A stretch of 42,302 bases of DNA from Saprospiraceae bacterium (GTDB lineage: Bacteria; Bacteroidota; Bacteroidia; Chitinophagales; Saprospiraceae): assembly GCA_020628645.1 (NCBI GenBank), contig JAHDES010000053.1, positions 1 to 42,302 of the forward strand, given 5' to 3'. The first letter of the stretch is position 1, and each line of letters begins with the position of its first letter. Shown here in pieces: positions 1 through 8,856 of the stretch. The notes below the pieces were generated by a model. That model did no database searches and was not told where the DNA came from. It saw nothing but the letters and a program-made list of their open reading frames with translations. The position numbers were made by a program, and so were the translations under genes.

Positions 1-133
1 CTGGTTGATTGCATAATAAACTTGGTAGTCCATTATCAAGTCCAAAAAAAGCCGACACAAGCGTATCTTGTGATTTGGCATTTAAAACAAAAGTTAAAAT
101 TGTTATTACTGAAATTAAGATTTTTCTTCTCAT
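1..133 (-). CDS. Secreted protein, N-terminal fragment (runs off left edge)
   Basis: Reading the minus strand from an ATG at 133-131 gives 44 codons open to the window edge. The product begins MRRK and continues with a hydrophobic stretch and a short polar signal-peptide end (NAKSQ at about residues 18-22), then DTLVSAFFGLDNGLP. This looks like a Sec signal peptide followed by the mature start of an exported protein. Only 43 bp separate it from the stop of the upstream gene on the same strand, so the two are probably co-transcribed. The family cannot be told from this short piece. The opposite-strand reading frame over the same bases is a shadow. Confidence 0.7.
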   Translation of the reverse strand, partial: MRRKILISVITILTFVLNAKSQDTLVSAFFGLDNGLPSLLCNQP

Positions 134-176
134 ATTTTTGTCTTTTTTAATTGCTTACAACTTAATTTTGATGGAT

Positions 177-1454
177 TTAAGGGTGGTGAATTGAGGAATG
201 TTGAATATAATTATAGTGTTTTATACTTTTACTTTTTTTAAATCTAAATTTCAGACCAGTTTGAAAAGATAAATAGCTCCCAAATATATCGTTCCCTCCT
301 ATTTGACGACCACTAAGTTGATAACGAGCGGCTAAATCAATATAAATATGTTTACCAAGCGCCATTTGGAATCCTACGGATAATGGTATTATAAAATCAA
401 ATAGAGTATGAATAGTAGGGGATTGATTGAAATTGTTTTCCCTAAAACTATCTGGACTAAAACCACCACCTGAAAAATTGGTTGGATCAATAACTATAGT
501 GGTATCAAGTTGGATTCCTGTACTCACTAAACCGTGATAGCCTCCTCCGAATCCTATAAAAGGATTAAAATCTCCTTGTGTATTAAATAAGTACTGTCCT
601 TCTATATTGATTGCAGCATAGCCGTATGCCCCGATTACTTCGTCTAAGATTATTTCGATTTCCTCTTCTTCTCCACTAAGAATAATTGAGCGAAAATCAA
701 TATCTTGTTTGTGAAGTACCTTTTGAAGAATGTCTTGAGGATCAGGTTGTTGCCAACCAACAGTTAAAAATCCATTTAATTGCCAGCGGTTATTCATTCG
801 ATGAAATCGAGAAAGGGCAAAAGAAGGAATACGTGCAGGAATATAGTCTTCCGTTTTATGGGTAAATGGAAAACTATTGTGCATAGAAACACCCCATCCT
901 TTATTAGTGCGTTTTTTGTTAAAAATTAACTCTACATATTTTTCTTCAAGTTGCTCGATTTCTATTACCCATTTTCTTTGAGTTGAAAAATAAGTTATAA
1001 TGGAAGCCATAGTAGTTGAAGTATAGGGACTAACTTTAGTTTTAGAAGTAGTTGGAAAAGGGTAATCGTCTGTGTAGAGATAATAACTGGATGCAAAAAA
1101 ATCAAGCGAAATCTGATCTAGAGTGGTATTAAAAGTAGCGTCGCCAATAATTAGTAAATGACACTTTAATTTATTAATGTATTGAGCTGTTGTATCATTG
1201 AGGACGTGATTCATAGCTTCGGTCATTACTGGAATTAAATTATCAGTATTGACAAATGCGAAATGGAAATTCGTAAAATCTTGTAGTTTGTTTTGTACCT
1301 CCTTTTTATGAATAGAGTCTTGTACGAAAATGAAAACTGTAGCTTGTTGTTGATTAATTGGATGGAGAAAATCTATTATTTGAGCGGAACTATTAATAGT
1401 AATTGTACATGATAAAACAAGAGAAAAAAATAATGCAGTAAATGATTGACACAT
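177..1454 (-). CDS. Secreted protein of unknown function with barrel-like C-terminus
   Basis: This 425-residue protein was not matched to a family. Residues 1-24 form a clear Sec signal peptide ending NSSAQ. Residues 25 to about 270 are mixed alpha/beta, with hydrophobic strands such as ATVFIFVQD and HLLIIGDA, and an acidic run (GEEEEIEI) near residue 263. From about residue 285 the sequence changes to alternating, glycine- and aromatic-rich segments (GYAAINIEGQYLF, FIGFGGGYHG, IYIDLAARYQL, FQTGLKFRF). These look like beta-barrel or OmpA-type outer-membrane strands. The last 15 residues are basic and polar. It stands first in a likely two-gene minus-strand unit with the partial secreted gene at the left edge. 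An outer-membrane location is inferred from strand pattern alone; a soluble periplasmic beta-sandwich is possible. Confidence 0.65.
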   Translation of the reverse strand: MCQSFTALFFSLVLSCTITINSSAQIIDFLHPINQQQATVFIFVQDSIHKKEVQNKLQDFTNFHFAFVNTDNLIPVMTEAMNHVLNDTTAQYINKLKCHLLIIGDATFNTTLDQISLDFFASSYYLYTDDYPFPTTSKTKVSPYTSTTMASIITYFSTQRKWVIEIEQLEEKYVELIFNKKRTNKGWGVSMHNSFPFTHKTEDYIPARIPSFALSRFHRMNNRWQLNGFLTVGWQQPDPQDILQKVLHKQDIDFRSIILSGEEEEIEIILDEVIGAYGYAAINIEGQYLFNTQGDFNPFIGFGGGYHGLVSTGIQLDTTIVIDPTNFSGGGFSPDSFRENNFNQSPTIHTLFDFIIPLSVGFQMALGKHIYIDLAARYQLSGRQIGGNDIFGSYLSFQTGLKFRFKKSKSIKHYNYIQHSSIHHP

Positions 1455-1598
1455 GGATATACGTTTTCTGTTGAAAAGAAAAAATTATGTGAGTAAAGAA
1501 AAATGTTTTAGGGTACAAGTGATAAATTATTGCATCAACAAGGCTATTTTATTCATCAAAACTGGGAAAGTAAGTCGAAATTCTAATATTGAGTGTTT

Positions 1599-1606
1599 TA
1601 TTTTTG
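1599..1606 (+). promoter_or_regulatory. Candidate -7 element (TATTTTTG)
   Basis: The octamer matches the Bacteroidota sigma-70-type consensus TAnnTTTG exactly. No well-spaced -33 TTG is visible. If used, it gives a leader of about 180 nt for the LytS/LytTR operon. One exact octamer in AT-rich DNA is weak evidence. Confidence 0.3.
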
Positions 1607-1779
1607 GGATAGACAGCGTAAATTAAGAAAGAACAGATGGTGTGTTGTAGTATAAAATGAAAGCGTTTATCAATAAAATCTTATCGTATGTGAAGAAAAA
1701 TTTTATACAGTATGAAATCATCTTATATTGCAATTTCTATAGCAAATAAATTATCCATTTACTATTAAAAAATTGCTAA

Positions 1780-1793
1780 TAGGTTAGTACCTA
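1780..1793 (+). promoter_or_regulatory. Inverted repeat abutting the kinase start codon
   Basis: TAGGT-tagt-ACCTA is a perfect 5-bp inverted repeat ending 4 nt before the ATG at 1798. It could be an operator or a small hairpin covering the translation start. Chance occurrence cannot be excluded for arms this short. Confidence 0.25.
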
Positions 1794-1797
1794 AAAT

Positions 1798-2844
1798 ATG
1801 AAATTTACAGTTGCGCAACGGATTGGGATACAAATAGGAATTTGGTTTTGTATTGGATTTCTCATTCCTTTTTTTGCATCGGGAGGAAACTTACCCCTAC
1901 ACATGTATCCACGAATGCTAACGACTTTGTTTGGTGCTATTCTTATTGTTATGATTAATGTGAGTTATCTTTTTCCAACTTATTACAAAACGAGGAAAAT
2001 TAAACAATTCATTCTATTTCTATTAGTAATTATTTTCACATTAGGCACAATTAAATATTGGATTGTTAATCATCTATTTGAATCGAGTGCCATCATTGTA
2101 CCTATTGCTCGATTACACCCACAAGGAGAATTGGCTTTTCATTTAATCGGAAGTTATATGCCTTTAATTATTTTTTCTTTAGCAAGTACCCTTTTTGAGT
2201 TGGCAGGACTGGCGCATCAAAAAGACCAAGAAGCCATTCAATTGCGAAATGAAAAATTAGAATCAGAACTAAAGTTTTTAAAATCACAAATCAATCCACA
2301 TTTTTTGTTCAATTCTTTGAATAATATTTACTCCCTCACCCTTTTTGATGCACAACTAGCAGGAGCATCGGTGTTGAAACTCTCTGAAATGCTTCGTTAT
2401 TTATTGTATGAATGCGATGCAGAAAAGGTAGCTATTGGAAAAGAACTTGCTTATTTAGAAAATTATATTGATTTATTTATGCTTAAAGAAGAAGAGAAAT
2501 TGAATATTTCTTTTGATATAGGCGAAGTAGATAGTGGTGTATTAATTGCGCCTTTATTGTTGATTCCTTTTTTAGAAAATGCGTTTAAACATAGCCAAAT
2601 TGAAGATGTGGAAAAAGGATGGATAAAGGCTAAATTGATTGTGAACAAACAGTATGTGCAATTTGAAGTGAAAAATAGTTTGCCTAGTATACCAATGAGT
2701 AAAGACAAAAGTGGCGGAATAGGTTTACAAAACGTCAAGCGACAACTTCAATTACTCTACCCAGATAGTCATAAATTACAAGTATATCAAGAGTCCGATT
2801 ATTTTATTACCAATTTACATATTGCCATTGGTGCATATCAATAA
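1798..2844 (+). CDS. LytS/YehU-type sensor histidine kinase
   Basis: A 348-residue inner-membrane kinase of the His_kinase (PF06580) class. Four hydrophobic helices are visible at about residues 8-28, 38-60, 68-90 and 117-140, followed by a short coiled segment at 140-160. The phosphoacceptor region QINPHFLFNSLNNIYSL puts the conserved histidine at residue 168. The ATP-binding N-box LIPFLENAFKHS lies near residue 256 and the glycine box GGIGLQNVKRQL near 304. There is no extracytoplasmic sensor domain, so the membrane helices probably sense the signal. The next gene, 6 bp downstream, is its LytTR response regulator. The stimulus and targets cannot be told from the sequence. Family assignment is firm. 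Confidence 0.93.
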   Translation: MKFTVAQRIGIQIGIWFCIGFLIPFFASGGNLPLHMYPRMLTTLFGAILIVMINVSYLFPTYYKTRKIKQFILFLLVIIFTLGTIKYWIVNHLFESSAIIVPIARLHPQGELAFHLIGSYMPLIIFSLASTLFELAGLAHQKDQEAIQLRNEKLESELKFLKSQINPHFLFNSLNNIYSLTLFDAQLAGASVLKLSEMLRYLLYECDAEKVAIGKELAYLENYIDLFMLKEEEKLNISFDIGEVDSGVLIAPLLLIPFLENAFKHSQIEDVEKGWIKAKLIVNKQYVQFEVKNSLPSIPMSKDKSGGIGLQNVKRQLQLLYPDSHKLQVYQESDYFITNLHIAIGAYQ

Positions 2845-2850
2845 GGAATT

Positions 2851-3567
2851 ATGAATAAAAAAATCACTTGTGTCGTTATTGATGATGAAGCTTTGGCTCG
2901 TAAATTATTAACGACCTATATTGAAAAGATTCCATATTTAGAATTGAAAGGTGTATTTAAAAACCCAATCGAAGCAATGCCTTTGGTGCAAACGCAAACG
3001 ATAGATGTCCTATTTTTAGATATTCAGATGCCTCAAATTTCTGGTATTAATTTTCTAAAAACACTCGTTCAGCGACCATTGGTTGTTTTTACGACCGCTT
3101 ATGAGAAATACGCCATTGAAGGCTTTAATTTGGATGTGGTTGATTATTTATTGAAGCCCTTTGCTTTTGAACGATTCTTACAAGCCGTACAAAAAGTTAC
3201 CCATCGTTTATCAACGGTAAATGCTAGCATTACAGCACCAATACAAACTTCTACGCCTACTAAAAACCATATCCTTGTAAAGTCAGAGCATCGAATTCAT
3301 CGACTACGTTATGAAGATATTTTATATATACAGAGTATGCAGGCTTATGTGGCATATCACACCTCAAAGGAGCGAATTTTATCTTTAAACACCATGAAAA
3401 AACTAGAGGAGGTTCTCCCGAAAGATCAATTTATTCGTATTCATAAATCCTATATTATTGCCAAAGAAAAGGTCGAACTATTAGAAGGCAATCAAGTCAT
3501 TATTCAAGATACGAAACTACCAATTGGAGCAAGCTATCGGGAGATGGTATTACGTGAATTATTTTGA
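2851..3567 (+). CDS. LytTR-family DNA-binding response regulator
   Basis: A 238-residue cytoplasmic response regulator. The receiver domain spans residues 5-120, with the acidic pair D11-D12, the phosphorylatable D57 in FLDIQMP, and the conserved lysine K102 in LLKPF. A linker at about 122-135 leads to a LytTR DNA-binding domain (about 137-238) with the expected IHRLRYEDILYIQS and FIRIHKSYII segments. It is paired with the kinase 6 bp upstream and is surely co-transcribed. LytTR regulators usually bind paired direct repeats; no convincing pair was found in front of this operon, so targets are unknown. Confidence 0.95.
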   Translation: MNKKITCVVIDDEALARKLLTTYIEKIPYLELKGVFKNPIEAMPLVQTQTIDVLFLDIQMPQISGINFLKTLVQRPLVVFTTAYEKYAIEGFNLDVVDYLLKPFAFERFLQAVQKVTHRLSTVNASITAPIQTSTPTKNHILVKSEHRIHRLRYEDILYIQSMQAYVAYHTSKERILSLNTMKKLEEVLPKDQFIRIHKSYIIAKEKVELLEGNQVIIQDTKLPIGASYREMVLRELF

Positions 3568-3601
3568 ATTTTTCTCCCGATAACTTGCGGTTTTGTTTAA
3601 T

Positions 3602-4705
3602 TTATGCCATTACGGCTTCTGGCATCATCAAATCCGTATAATCCAACCAAACACTTCCTTTATTCACTTCCCAGTCATAAGAATACTGTTGAAAATGATA
3701 CATCACTTGATCAATTCGTCGTTCGAGATGCTTAATAGGATTGCTGTAAAAGAAAAAGTCAATCCGCCCATTTTTTTGAATATAGCCAGAATAAATAGCA
3801 TTTTCTATTGCTAATTTTTGCGTTAGCGCATTTTCTATTTTTGCTATAATAGCTCGTTCAGCATCTTGTATTAAACCCTCTTCGCTGACATTTTTCAAAG
3901 GAATAGCCACCCAGACTTGTTCTTGAAAATCGGTTATTGGAAGAAATGTTTGTAGTCCTTCATCTACTTTAATTTCACAAGGCTTACCATATAATTCGTC
4001 GGAGTAGGTTTGCCAATTAGCAATATAAGAAGGAATAGGAATAATAGATGGAGCATCTCGAGCAGCTTCCTTAATCTGGTCTAATCTCTCCTTAGCACGA
4101 CTAGCTTCCCAGTTGTATTCTCCTTTTTTTAGATGTTTTTCTAATAAGGCGATAGCCTCTATGAATAGTTGTTCATCATAGGTTTCGTCTAGTTCTTTTG
4201 CATATAATTGGGCAATCCATATATGCGCTTCTTCATCTTTAGAAAGTTTAAAATACGTTTGATAATCAGCTAATGCCTTTTGATAATCTTCTGGATCGCC
4301 TGTATAGTACCAAATGCTTTTGTATGCTTCTGCACGATTATAATAATTGGGGGCATATTTTTTGTCCAATTGAATCCCTTTATTGGAATAATCTAATACT
4401 TTTTGATTATCAATAAGCGTAATTTTGGAATGATAATGATGTCTATTAAGATAAGCATAGGCTAAATGATATTGCGTGCTTGTATTTTTACCTTGCTCTT
4501 GTTGATCTACCCATAATAATTGCTTCAAGGCGTGTTCATGATCTCCACGATTATTGTAAGAGCGACCTAATTCTGAACGAACATAAAACTCATTTTCGGG
4601 CGTAAATGTAATCTGTGTAAGATAATTAACGATGGCGTAGCGGTTATTATCTTTCTTATGTTGTTCAACAACTTTTTTGATTTCTTTTAAGGATATTGTA
4701 CTCAT
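3602..4705 (-). CDS. TPR protein with DUF695-like C-terminal domain
   Basis: A 367-residue protein with no signal peptide, probably cytoplasmic. Residues 1 to about 215 are tetratricopeptide-like helices (YVRSELGRSYNNRGDHEHAL, YHLAYAYLNR, YAPNYYNRAEAYKS). Residues of about 228-367 resemble the DUF695 family: LPITDFQEQVWVAIPLK, then an acidic helix, then GRIDFFFYSNP, and a C-terminal VWLDYTDLMMP. DUF695 proteins have no established biochemical role; the assignment is from memory of the pattern. It is the last gene of a three-gene operon, starting 12 bp after the stop of the DUF6493-like gene. As a TPR protein it may be an adaptor for the other two products, but that is inference. Confidence 0.7.
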   Translation of the reverse strand: MSTISLKEIKKVVEQHKKDNNRYAIVNYLTQITFTPENEFYVRSELGRSYNNRGDHEHALKQLLWVDQQEQGKNTSTQYHLAYAYLNRHHYHSKITLIDNQKVLDYSNKGIQLDKKYAPNYYNRAEAYKSIWYYTGDPEDYQKALADYQTYFKLSKDEEAHIWIAQLYAKELDETYDEQLFIEAIALLEKHLKKGEYNWEASRAKERLDQIKEAARDAPSIIPIPSYIANWQTYSDELYGKPCEIKVDEGLQTFLPITDFQEQVWVAIPLKNVSEEGLIQDAERAIIAKIENALTQKLAIENAIYSGYIQKNGRIDFFFYSNPIKHLERRIDQVMYHFQQYSYDWEVNKGSVWLDYTDLMMPEAVMA

Positions 4706-4717
4706 GTCTATTTGGGA

Positions 4718-7468
4718 TTATTGGAGTTTACAAATTTTATTTACAATAGCTTTGGCAGCGCCTTTCTTCATCCATGCTTCGGTATTTGGATTCATCGCTA
4801 CTAAATTAGCAGTATCCTTTGATTTTGCTAATAAGTCATACCAGATTTCAAATAGTTTTTTACTATTTCGAGGAAGTTCTTCGCCCAATTCTGGAACTAT
4901 AGCACGAATGAGTTGACTAATTGCTTTTCCATGAAAAGAGGAGGTATCCGCGATAAATTTTAAGCCTTCCAATAAACGGTTCATTTTGACATAACCAGCC
5001 GCAATCCATTTACCCAATTCTTTACCCATCCAATCATAATCTAGTTTTTGAGCTTCAGCTTGAATGATAAAGGCTTCGTGAGCTACTTGACGATCCACCT
5101 TGTTTTCAACAATCATAAAATCAGCAAGACTACTTTGTGCCATAGGCAACATCGTCAAACTAGGTTCTAAAAAGACGTTTACATCAATAGCATTTTCAGC
5201 AAATATCGCCTCAGGATTATTGGGTACATAAGCATGTAATAAATTTCGATTTTGCCAACCCATATTCCCATGTAATTGTACGTATAGCCAATGCTTATCT
5301 ACATAATGTTTTCGACTTAATCGCAATGATTTGTCAATATGTTGATTGGTATAGGTATAGGTTTGATTGGAATATCTACTTTTTGAAACTTCAACCCTAG
5401 TAGAATATTCGGGGGCTTTGATAAGATCAGGAGTCGTTGGAAGCTCCCATCGTCCTGCCCAAGCACTAAAGTCACCTTGCGGTTCTCGTGTACGGGCAGC
5501 ATTGAGCCAAAAGGCACGAGTCATGATTTTTCCATCTAATTTTCCACTCAACAAAAAGCGGATCACATCGCCTTTTTCTCCTTTTAAAGCTTTACTCTTT
5601 TCGAGGGCAGCTGCAACAGCTTCTTCTTCAAAAGCTACTCTTGCCATAGCAAGGATGAAATCAAATTTAGAGGTGTTTTGATTAGTCGCTTGTTGCGCTA
5701 AGAGACGTTCTACCAAAATAACAGGATCAATCCAATAGGGCGCGTGTGTAGGCGTACTCAAAAGGGTCGCTTCTACCTCTGAATTACATAATTGAAAGAT
5801 TTTATGTATTCGATGTTCCACAAAAGGAAGCACACCATCTAAGCTCAATAGTTTATTCTTTCTATGATTAAAACGAGAAAATTTACTCAAATCTTCCTCA
5901 AAATAGTGAAGGATAAAAGACATTAAAATAAATCCAGAAGTACTCATTTCTGACCAACTATCGGCTCGTTTTTTCGATCGATCATTTAATGGCTTAATTC
6001 GGTCGGGCTGTTCAGCGATTTCTTTTTTAAACTTTACAAAACCAGCAAAAAATCGTTCCAAAGACAAGGGATCTTCTTCTTTTAGTTCTAATATTTGATG
6101 TCCTAAAAAGAGTAATTCATCTACGTCTTTAACGGGTGTAACGACAAGACTTTCATCTAATTTAGAAAGTGTAGGCGTGGGTATGTATTCTTCCTCTTCG
6201 ATTCCTTCTTCGGTTATATAATCTTTTAATACTTCCTTTGCTTGTGTATGAAGCGTAGGTGTATAAGGTGCAATGATATCTTGTAAGGTTTCCTGATTTG
6301 ACGCTCCATATTTTATTAATAAAGTGGCTGTTCGTTTTTGAATATCCCCATCTTCATGCATTAAACCTTCTGCTGCTATTGTACAAATAGAGGCACTCAA
6401 ATCTTTATTTGTTTTGGCGATATTGCTTAGTATTTGAATGCAATTTTTGACGGTTGTTTTCGACTCTTGATAAAAAAGAGAAGGAGCCGCCTCCATAAAT
6501 GCAGCATCATCCAATTGTTTGTTTTTTTGAATGACTTTCAAACGCTTTATGGCAAAAGAAACATTCTGTGGATTGGCATTGGCTAATAGATTAATAAGGT
6601 CTTCTTGTAAAGCTGTTTCGCAGTCATATTCTGTTACAATACTTTCATACATTTTCTTTTGCCAGCTATCTTGTGCGCGATTGAAACCTAATTGTAAGGC
6701 ATGAAGATTTTTTTGTACAATCGTTTCAGCATTCAAATGTTTTTCTTTGATTAAGCGTAGAATCACAAATCGCCATTGCTTATGGTCTTTTAAATAATTA
6801 TCGTGATTGTGGGCATTGTGGGGATATTCAAAAAATAGGTTCATATCCTCTTTGATAATGTCTGGATGTTCCATGACATAATTATAAATGTAGGATTTGC
6901 CTTCATTTTTTCGCTCCCATTTATAATCTGTACTTAAATTACTTAAAGAACGGATATAATTTTCAGGCTGAGGTTTAGGAATGATACCATCTTGGTAATA
7001 TTGATAGACTTCTTGAAAACTGATACCAGCCCATTCACCTCCTAATTCGTCTTCCACATAACCAGCAAACCAACCAGGGACATGAGTTTTAAAAAGTTCT
7101 TTGGTTAAATCACTATCTAAATATTTTCGCCATAGCGTGCGCATATCACGTCTATTGTAAAAACGTAAAGCAGCTACATACATCCATTCCTGCGCATTAT
7201 CATGAAGCTCATCCCAGCCTTGTTTCCAATGATTGATGCCATTGATTTTTACTTCTCTAGATTCGTTAAAATAGCGATACAAACGTTTGAGTTCTTTTTG
7301 GAGGGTCTTTTTTTCGTCTGTCGTGAAATCTCGTTTTAGAAAAGCAAGAAATTCAGCTTTATTCTTTAATCGTACATAAAATAAAAGTTGTTCTTTTAAA
7401 GAAAGGGTAGCACGATCCACCTGTGCTATATCTTCTTGTCCTTGGACTAGTTCTTTTAAAATACTCAT
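4718..7468 (-). CDS. Large helical protein, DUF6493-like, partner of SWIM protein
   Basis: A 916-residue, mostly alpha-helical, probably cytoplasmic protein with no signal peptide, membrane segment or recognisable catalytic motif. The N-terminal 120 residues are rich in charged and aromatic amino acids. The middle (about 300-420) looks like HEAT-type helical repeats, including EDGDIQKRTATLLIKYG. A proline/glutamate-rich linker lies near 420-440. The C-terminal half carries the phrase TRAFWLNAARTREPQGDFSAW. Overall layout resembles DUF6493-type proteins that sit beside SWIM zinc-finger genes; this comes from memory, not a search. Its ATG shares one base with the SWIM stop codon (TAATG), a sign of translational coupling. 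The function of the family is unknown. Confidence 0.6.
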   Translation of the reverse strand: MSILKELVQGQEDIAQVDRATLSLKEQLLFYVRLKNKAEFLAFLKRDFTTDEKKTLQKELKRLYRYFNESREVKINGINHWKQGWDELHDNAQEWMYVAALRFYNRRDMRTLWRKYLDSDLTKELFKTHVPGWFAGYVEDELGGEWAGISFQEVYQYYQDGIIPKPQPENYIRSLSNLSTDYKWERKNEGKSYIYNYVMEHPDIIKEDMNLFFEYPHNAHNHDNYLKDHKQWRFVILRLIKEKHLNAETIVQKNLHALQLGFNRAQDSWQKKMYESIVTEYDCETALQEDLINLLANANPQNVSFAIKRLKVIQKNKQLDDAAFMEAAPSLFYQESKTTVKNCIQILSNIAKTNKDLSASICTIAAEGLMHEDGDIQKRTATLLIKYGASNQETLQDIIAPYTPTLHTQAKEVLKDYITEEGIEEEEYIPTPTLSKLDESLVVTPVKDVDELLFLGHQILELKEEDPLSLERFFAGFVKFKKEIAEQPDRIKPLNDRSKKRADSWSEMSTSGFILMSFILHYFEEDLSKFSRFNHRKNKLLSLDGVLPFVEHRIHKIFQLCNSEVEATLLSTPTHAPYWIDPVILVERLLAQQATNQNTSKFDFILAMARVAFEEEAVAAALEKSKALKGEKGDVIRFLLSGKLDGKIMTRAFWLNAARTREPQGDFSAWAGRWELPTTPDLIKAPEYSTRVEVSKSRYSNQTYTYTNQHIDKSLRLSRKHYVDKHWLYVQLHGNMGWQNRNLLHAYVPNNPEAIFAENAIDVNVFLEPSLTMLPMAQSSLADFMIVENKVDRQVAHEAFIIQAEAQKLDYDWMGKELGKWIAAGYVKMNRLLEGLKFIADTSSFHGKAISQLIRAIVPELGEELPRNSKKLFEIWYDLLAKSKDTANLVAMNPNTEAWMKKGAAKAIVNKICKLQ

Positions 7469-8856
7469 TAGTTTAATATTTTTGGGTTAGTAATAACTAT
7501 AGATTTTTCTTGAAGGAGTAATTGGGCAGCAAGGATATGCTTACAAACACCACGCTCGCCTTGATATTTAGAATACCATTGACAGGTACAGCGTTGTTGA
7601 TCGCCTTTGAATTGTACCAAATGTTTAGTACCACTACCTGCGACTTCTAGTTCGGTGATTTCAGGGGTTTGTTTGGTAAATTTAATTTTTTTGTCTTCGA
7701 TTAATTTTTTTGCGCCTTTCAAACGAGGATTAAAGGCATCTATTCGATCCAATTTAAAGGGTAATTCTCGATAGAAATAGGTGTTTTCCAAAAAGTCATA
7801 ACCAACCAATCCCATTCCACCCATTTGCGCTACCGCTTTGTCCATTGCATCCACAGGAATATCTTGTTCTAAAGCTTGTAAAAAAGGTTGTACACTTTGG
7901 TTGACTTTAAAATTAGAGCGAACTAACTTCAATAAATCTACATCTAAACTTCCTCCCATATCTAAAAGTCCCTTACCTTCTCCAGAAAATCCACGCCATA
8001 CCTCACGCGATAAAACTAAGGTGAATCGTACCTTATCCATATCTAATTGCCAAGCCGTAGATTGTCCATCAGCCGTAGCATAAAAGGATACTTCATTGCA
8101 TAAAGGCAATAATCGTTCGACCAGTCGTATGCGCTCAATACCTCCAATTGGAATAGTATTTCCCGATGCAATAGGGGAGAAACGAATCATGGCTCCTCTT
8201 TTTTGGAAAAAATAATCTTTTTTCACTTTTCCTTTTGGAATAGATTTGAATAAACGAATGGCTTGATTACGATCTAAAACAGCTTGTTCATCCATTTCAG
8301 CCATATAATTTTGTACTGCAGTAAGTCCTTTGATCCATCGAGTAGGGAGTTTAACTTTCTTTTCTTTGATTTGTTTACCATCTTTCACCAAAACGACCCC
8401 TTCTTTTCCGACTGCCAAAATCAAATTTTCTTGTTTTTTTACTAAAGAAAGGGCATTCCGCATCGGCTGATTAAAATCAACATTAGTCGTTCCTGTGGTT
8501 AAAAAATCACCATCATGACTACCAGATAATAAATCCACTCTTGCATAAATGCCACAACAAGAAGAAAAAGCCTCAAAACGAATCGTATCATTTCCTGCTG
8601 TTACAATGGGGTCGCGTAGAGCAGCAGCAGCATTAGGCGGCAAGTGAAAACGTGCAGCTACTACATCCGAGAGGGTACGCAAACAAGTAGCGGTGATGTA
8701 GGGTTTGGTCAAATTTCCCCAGAAAAAGCAAGGCGCATTATTGTTGGCAGAAGTTGCAGGACCAGCATAACCAGAGGTAGCTAGATTGAGGTCTTTTTGA
8801 CCAGCTTGAGTAGCAATACCAGAGGCTAATGCATAATCATAAGTAAGGGTATCCAT
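7468..8856 (-). CDS. SWIM zinc-finger protein
   Basis: A 462-residue cytoplasmic protein. The SWIM signature CxCx12CxH is complete near the C-terminus: C423, C425, C438 and H440, within RCTCQWYSKYQGERGVCKH. SWIM fingers bind zinc and mediate nucleic-acid or protein contacts. The N-terminal part carries phrases I associate with the bacterial SWIM family found with MoxR/VWA genes (APCFFWGNLTKP near residue 41, then FSSCCGIYARVDLL and TTNVDFNQPMRNAL around 96-132). It is the first gene of a three-gene operon and ends in a TAATG overlap with the next gene. No MoxR ATPase or VWA gene is present here. The ATG at 8856 is the best start, with a candidate promoter about 90 bp upstream. Confidence 0.85.
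   Translation of the reverse strand: MDTLTYDYALASGIATQAGQKDLNLATSGYAGPATSANNNAPCFFWGNLTKPYITATCLRTLSDVVAARFHLPPNAAAALRDPIVTAGNDTIRFEAFSSCCGIYARVDLLSGSHDGDFLTTGTTNVDFNQPMRNALSLVKKQENLILAVGKEGVVLVKDGKQIKEKKVKLPTRWIKGLTAVQNYMAEMDEQAVLDRNQAIRLFKSIPKGKVKKDYFFQKRGAMIRFSPIASGNTIPIGGIERIRLVERLLPLCNEVSFYATADGQSTAWQLDMDKVRFTLVLSREVWRGFSGEGKGLLDMGGSLDVDLLKLVRSNFKVNQSVQPFLQALEQDIPVDAMDKAVAQMGGMGLVGYDFLENTYFYRELPFKLDRIDAFNPRLKGAKKLIEDKKIKFTKQTPEITELEVAGSGTKHLVQFKGDQQRCTCQWYSKYQGERGVCKHILAAQLLLQEKSIVITNPKILN

Larger units (their letters stand above)
1455..1797. other. Divergent intergenic region, about 340 bp
   Basis: AT-rich spacer between the minus-strand secreted gene and the plus-strand sensor kinase. 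It holds one consensus Bacteroidota -7 element (1599-1606, plus) and a short inverted repeat directly before the kinase start (1780-1793). A 30-codon ATG frame at 1657-1749 is present but has no supporting feature. No RNA gene was recognised. Confidence 0.5.

Noticed and set aside
1657-1749. 30-codon ATG frame before the sensor kinase gene
   Set aside because: No recognisable domain or start signal; a frame this length is expected by chance in AT-rich spacer DNA with few stop-free constraints.
3568-3601. Possible terminator between the LytTR gene and the convergent TPR gene
   Set aside because: Only a 3-bp CCG/CGG stem before TTTTGTTT; too weak to call.
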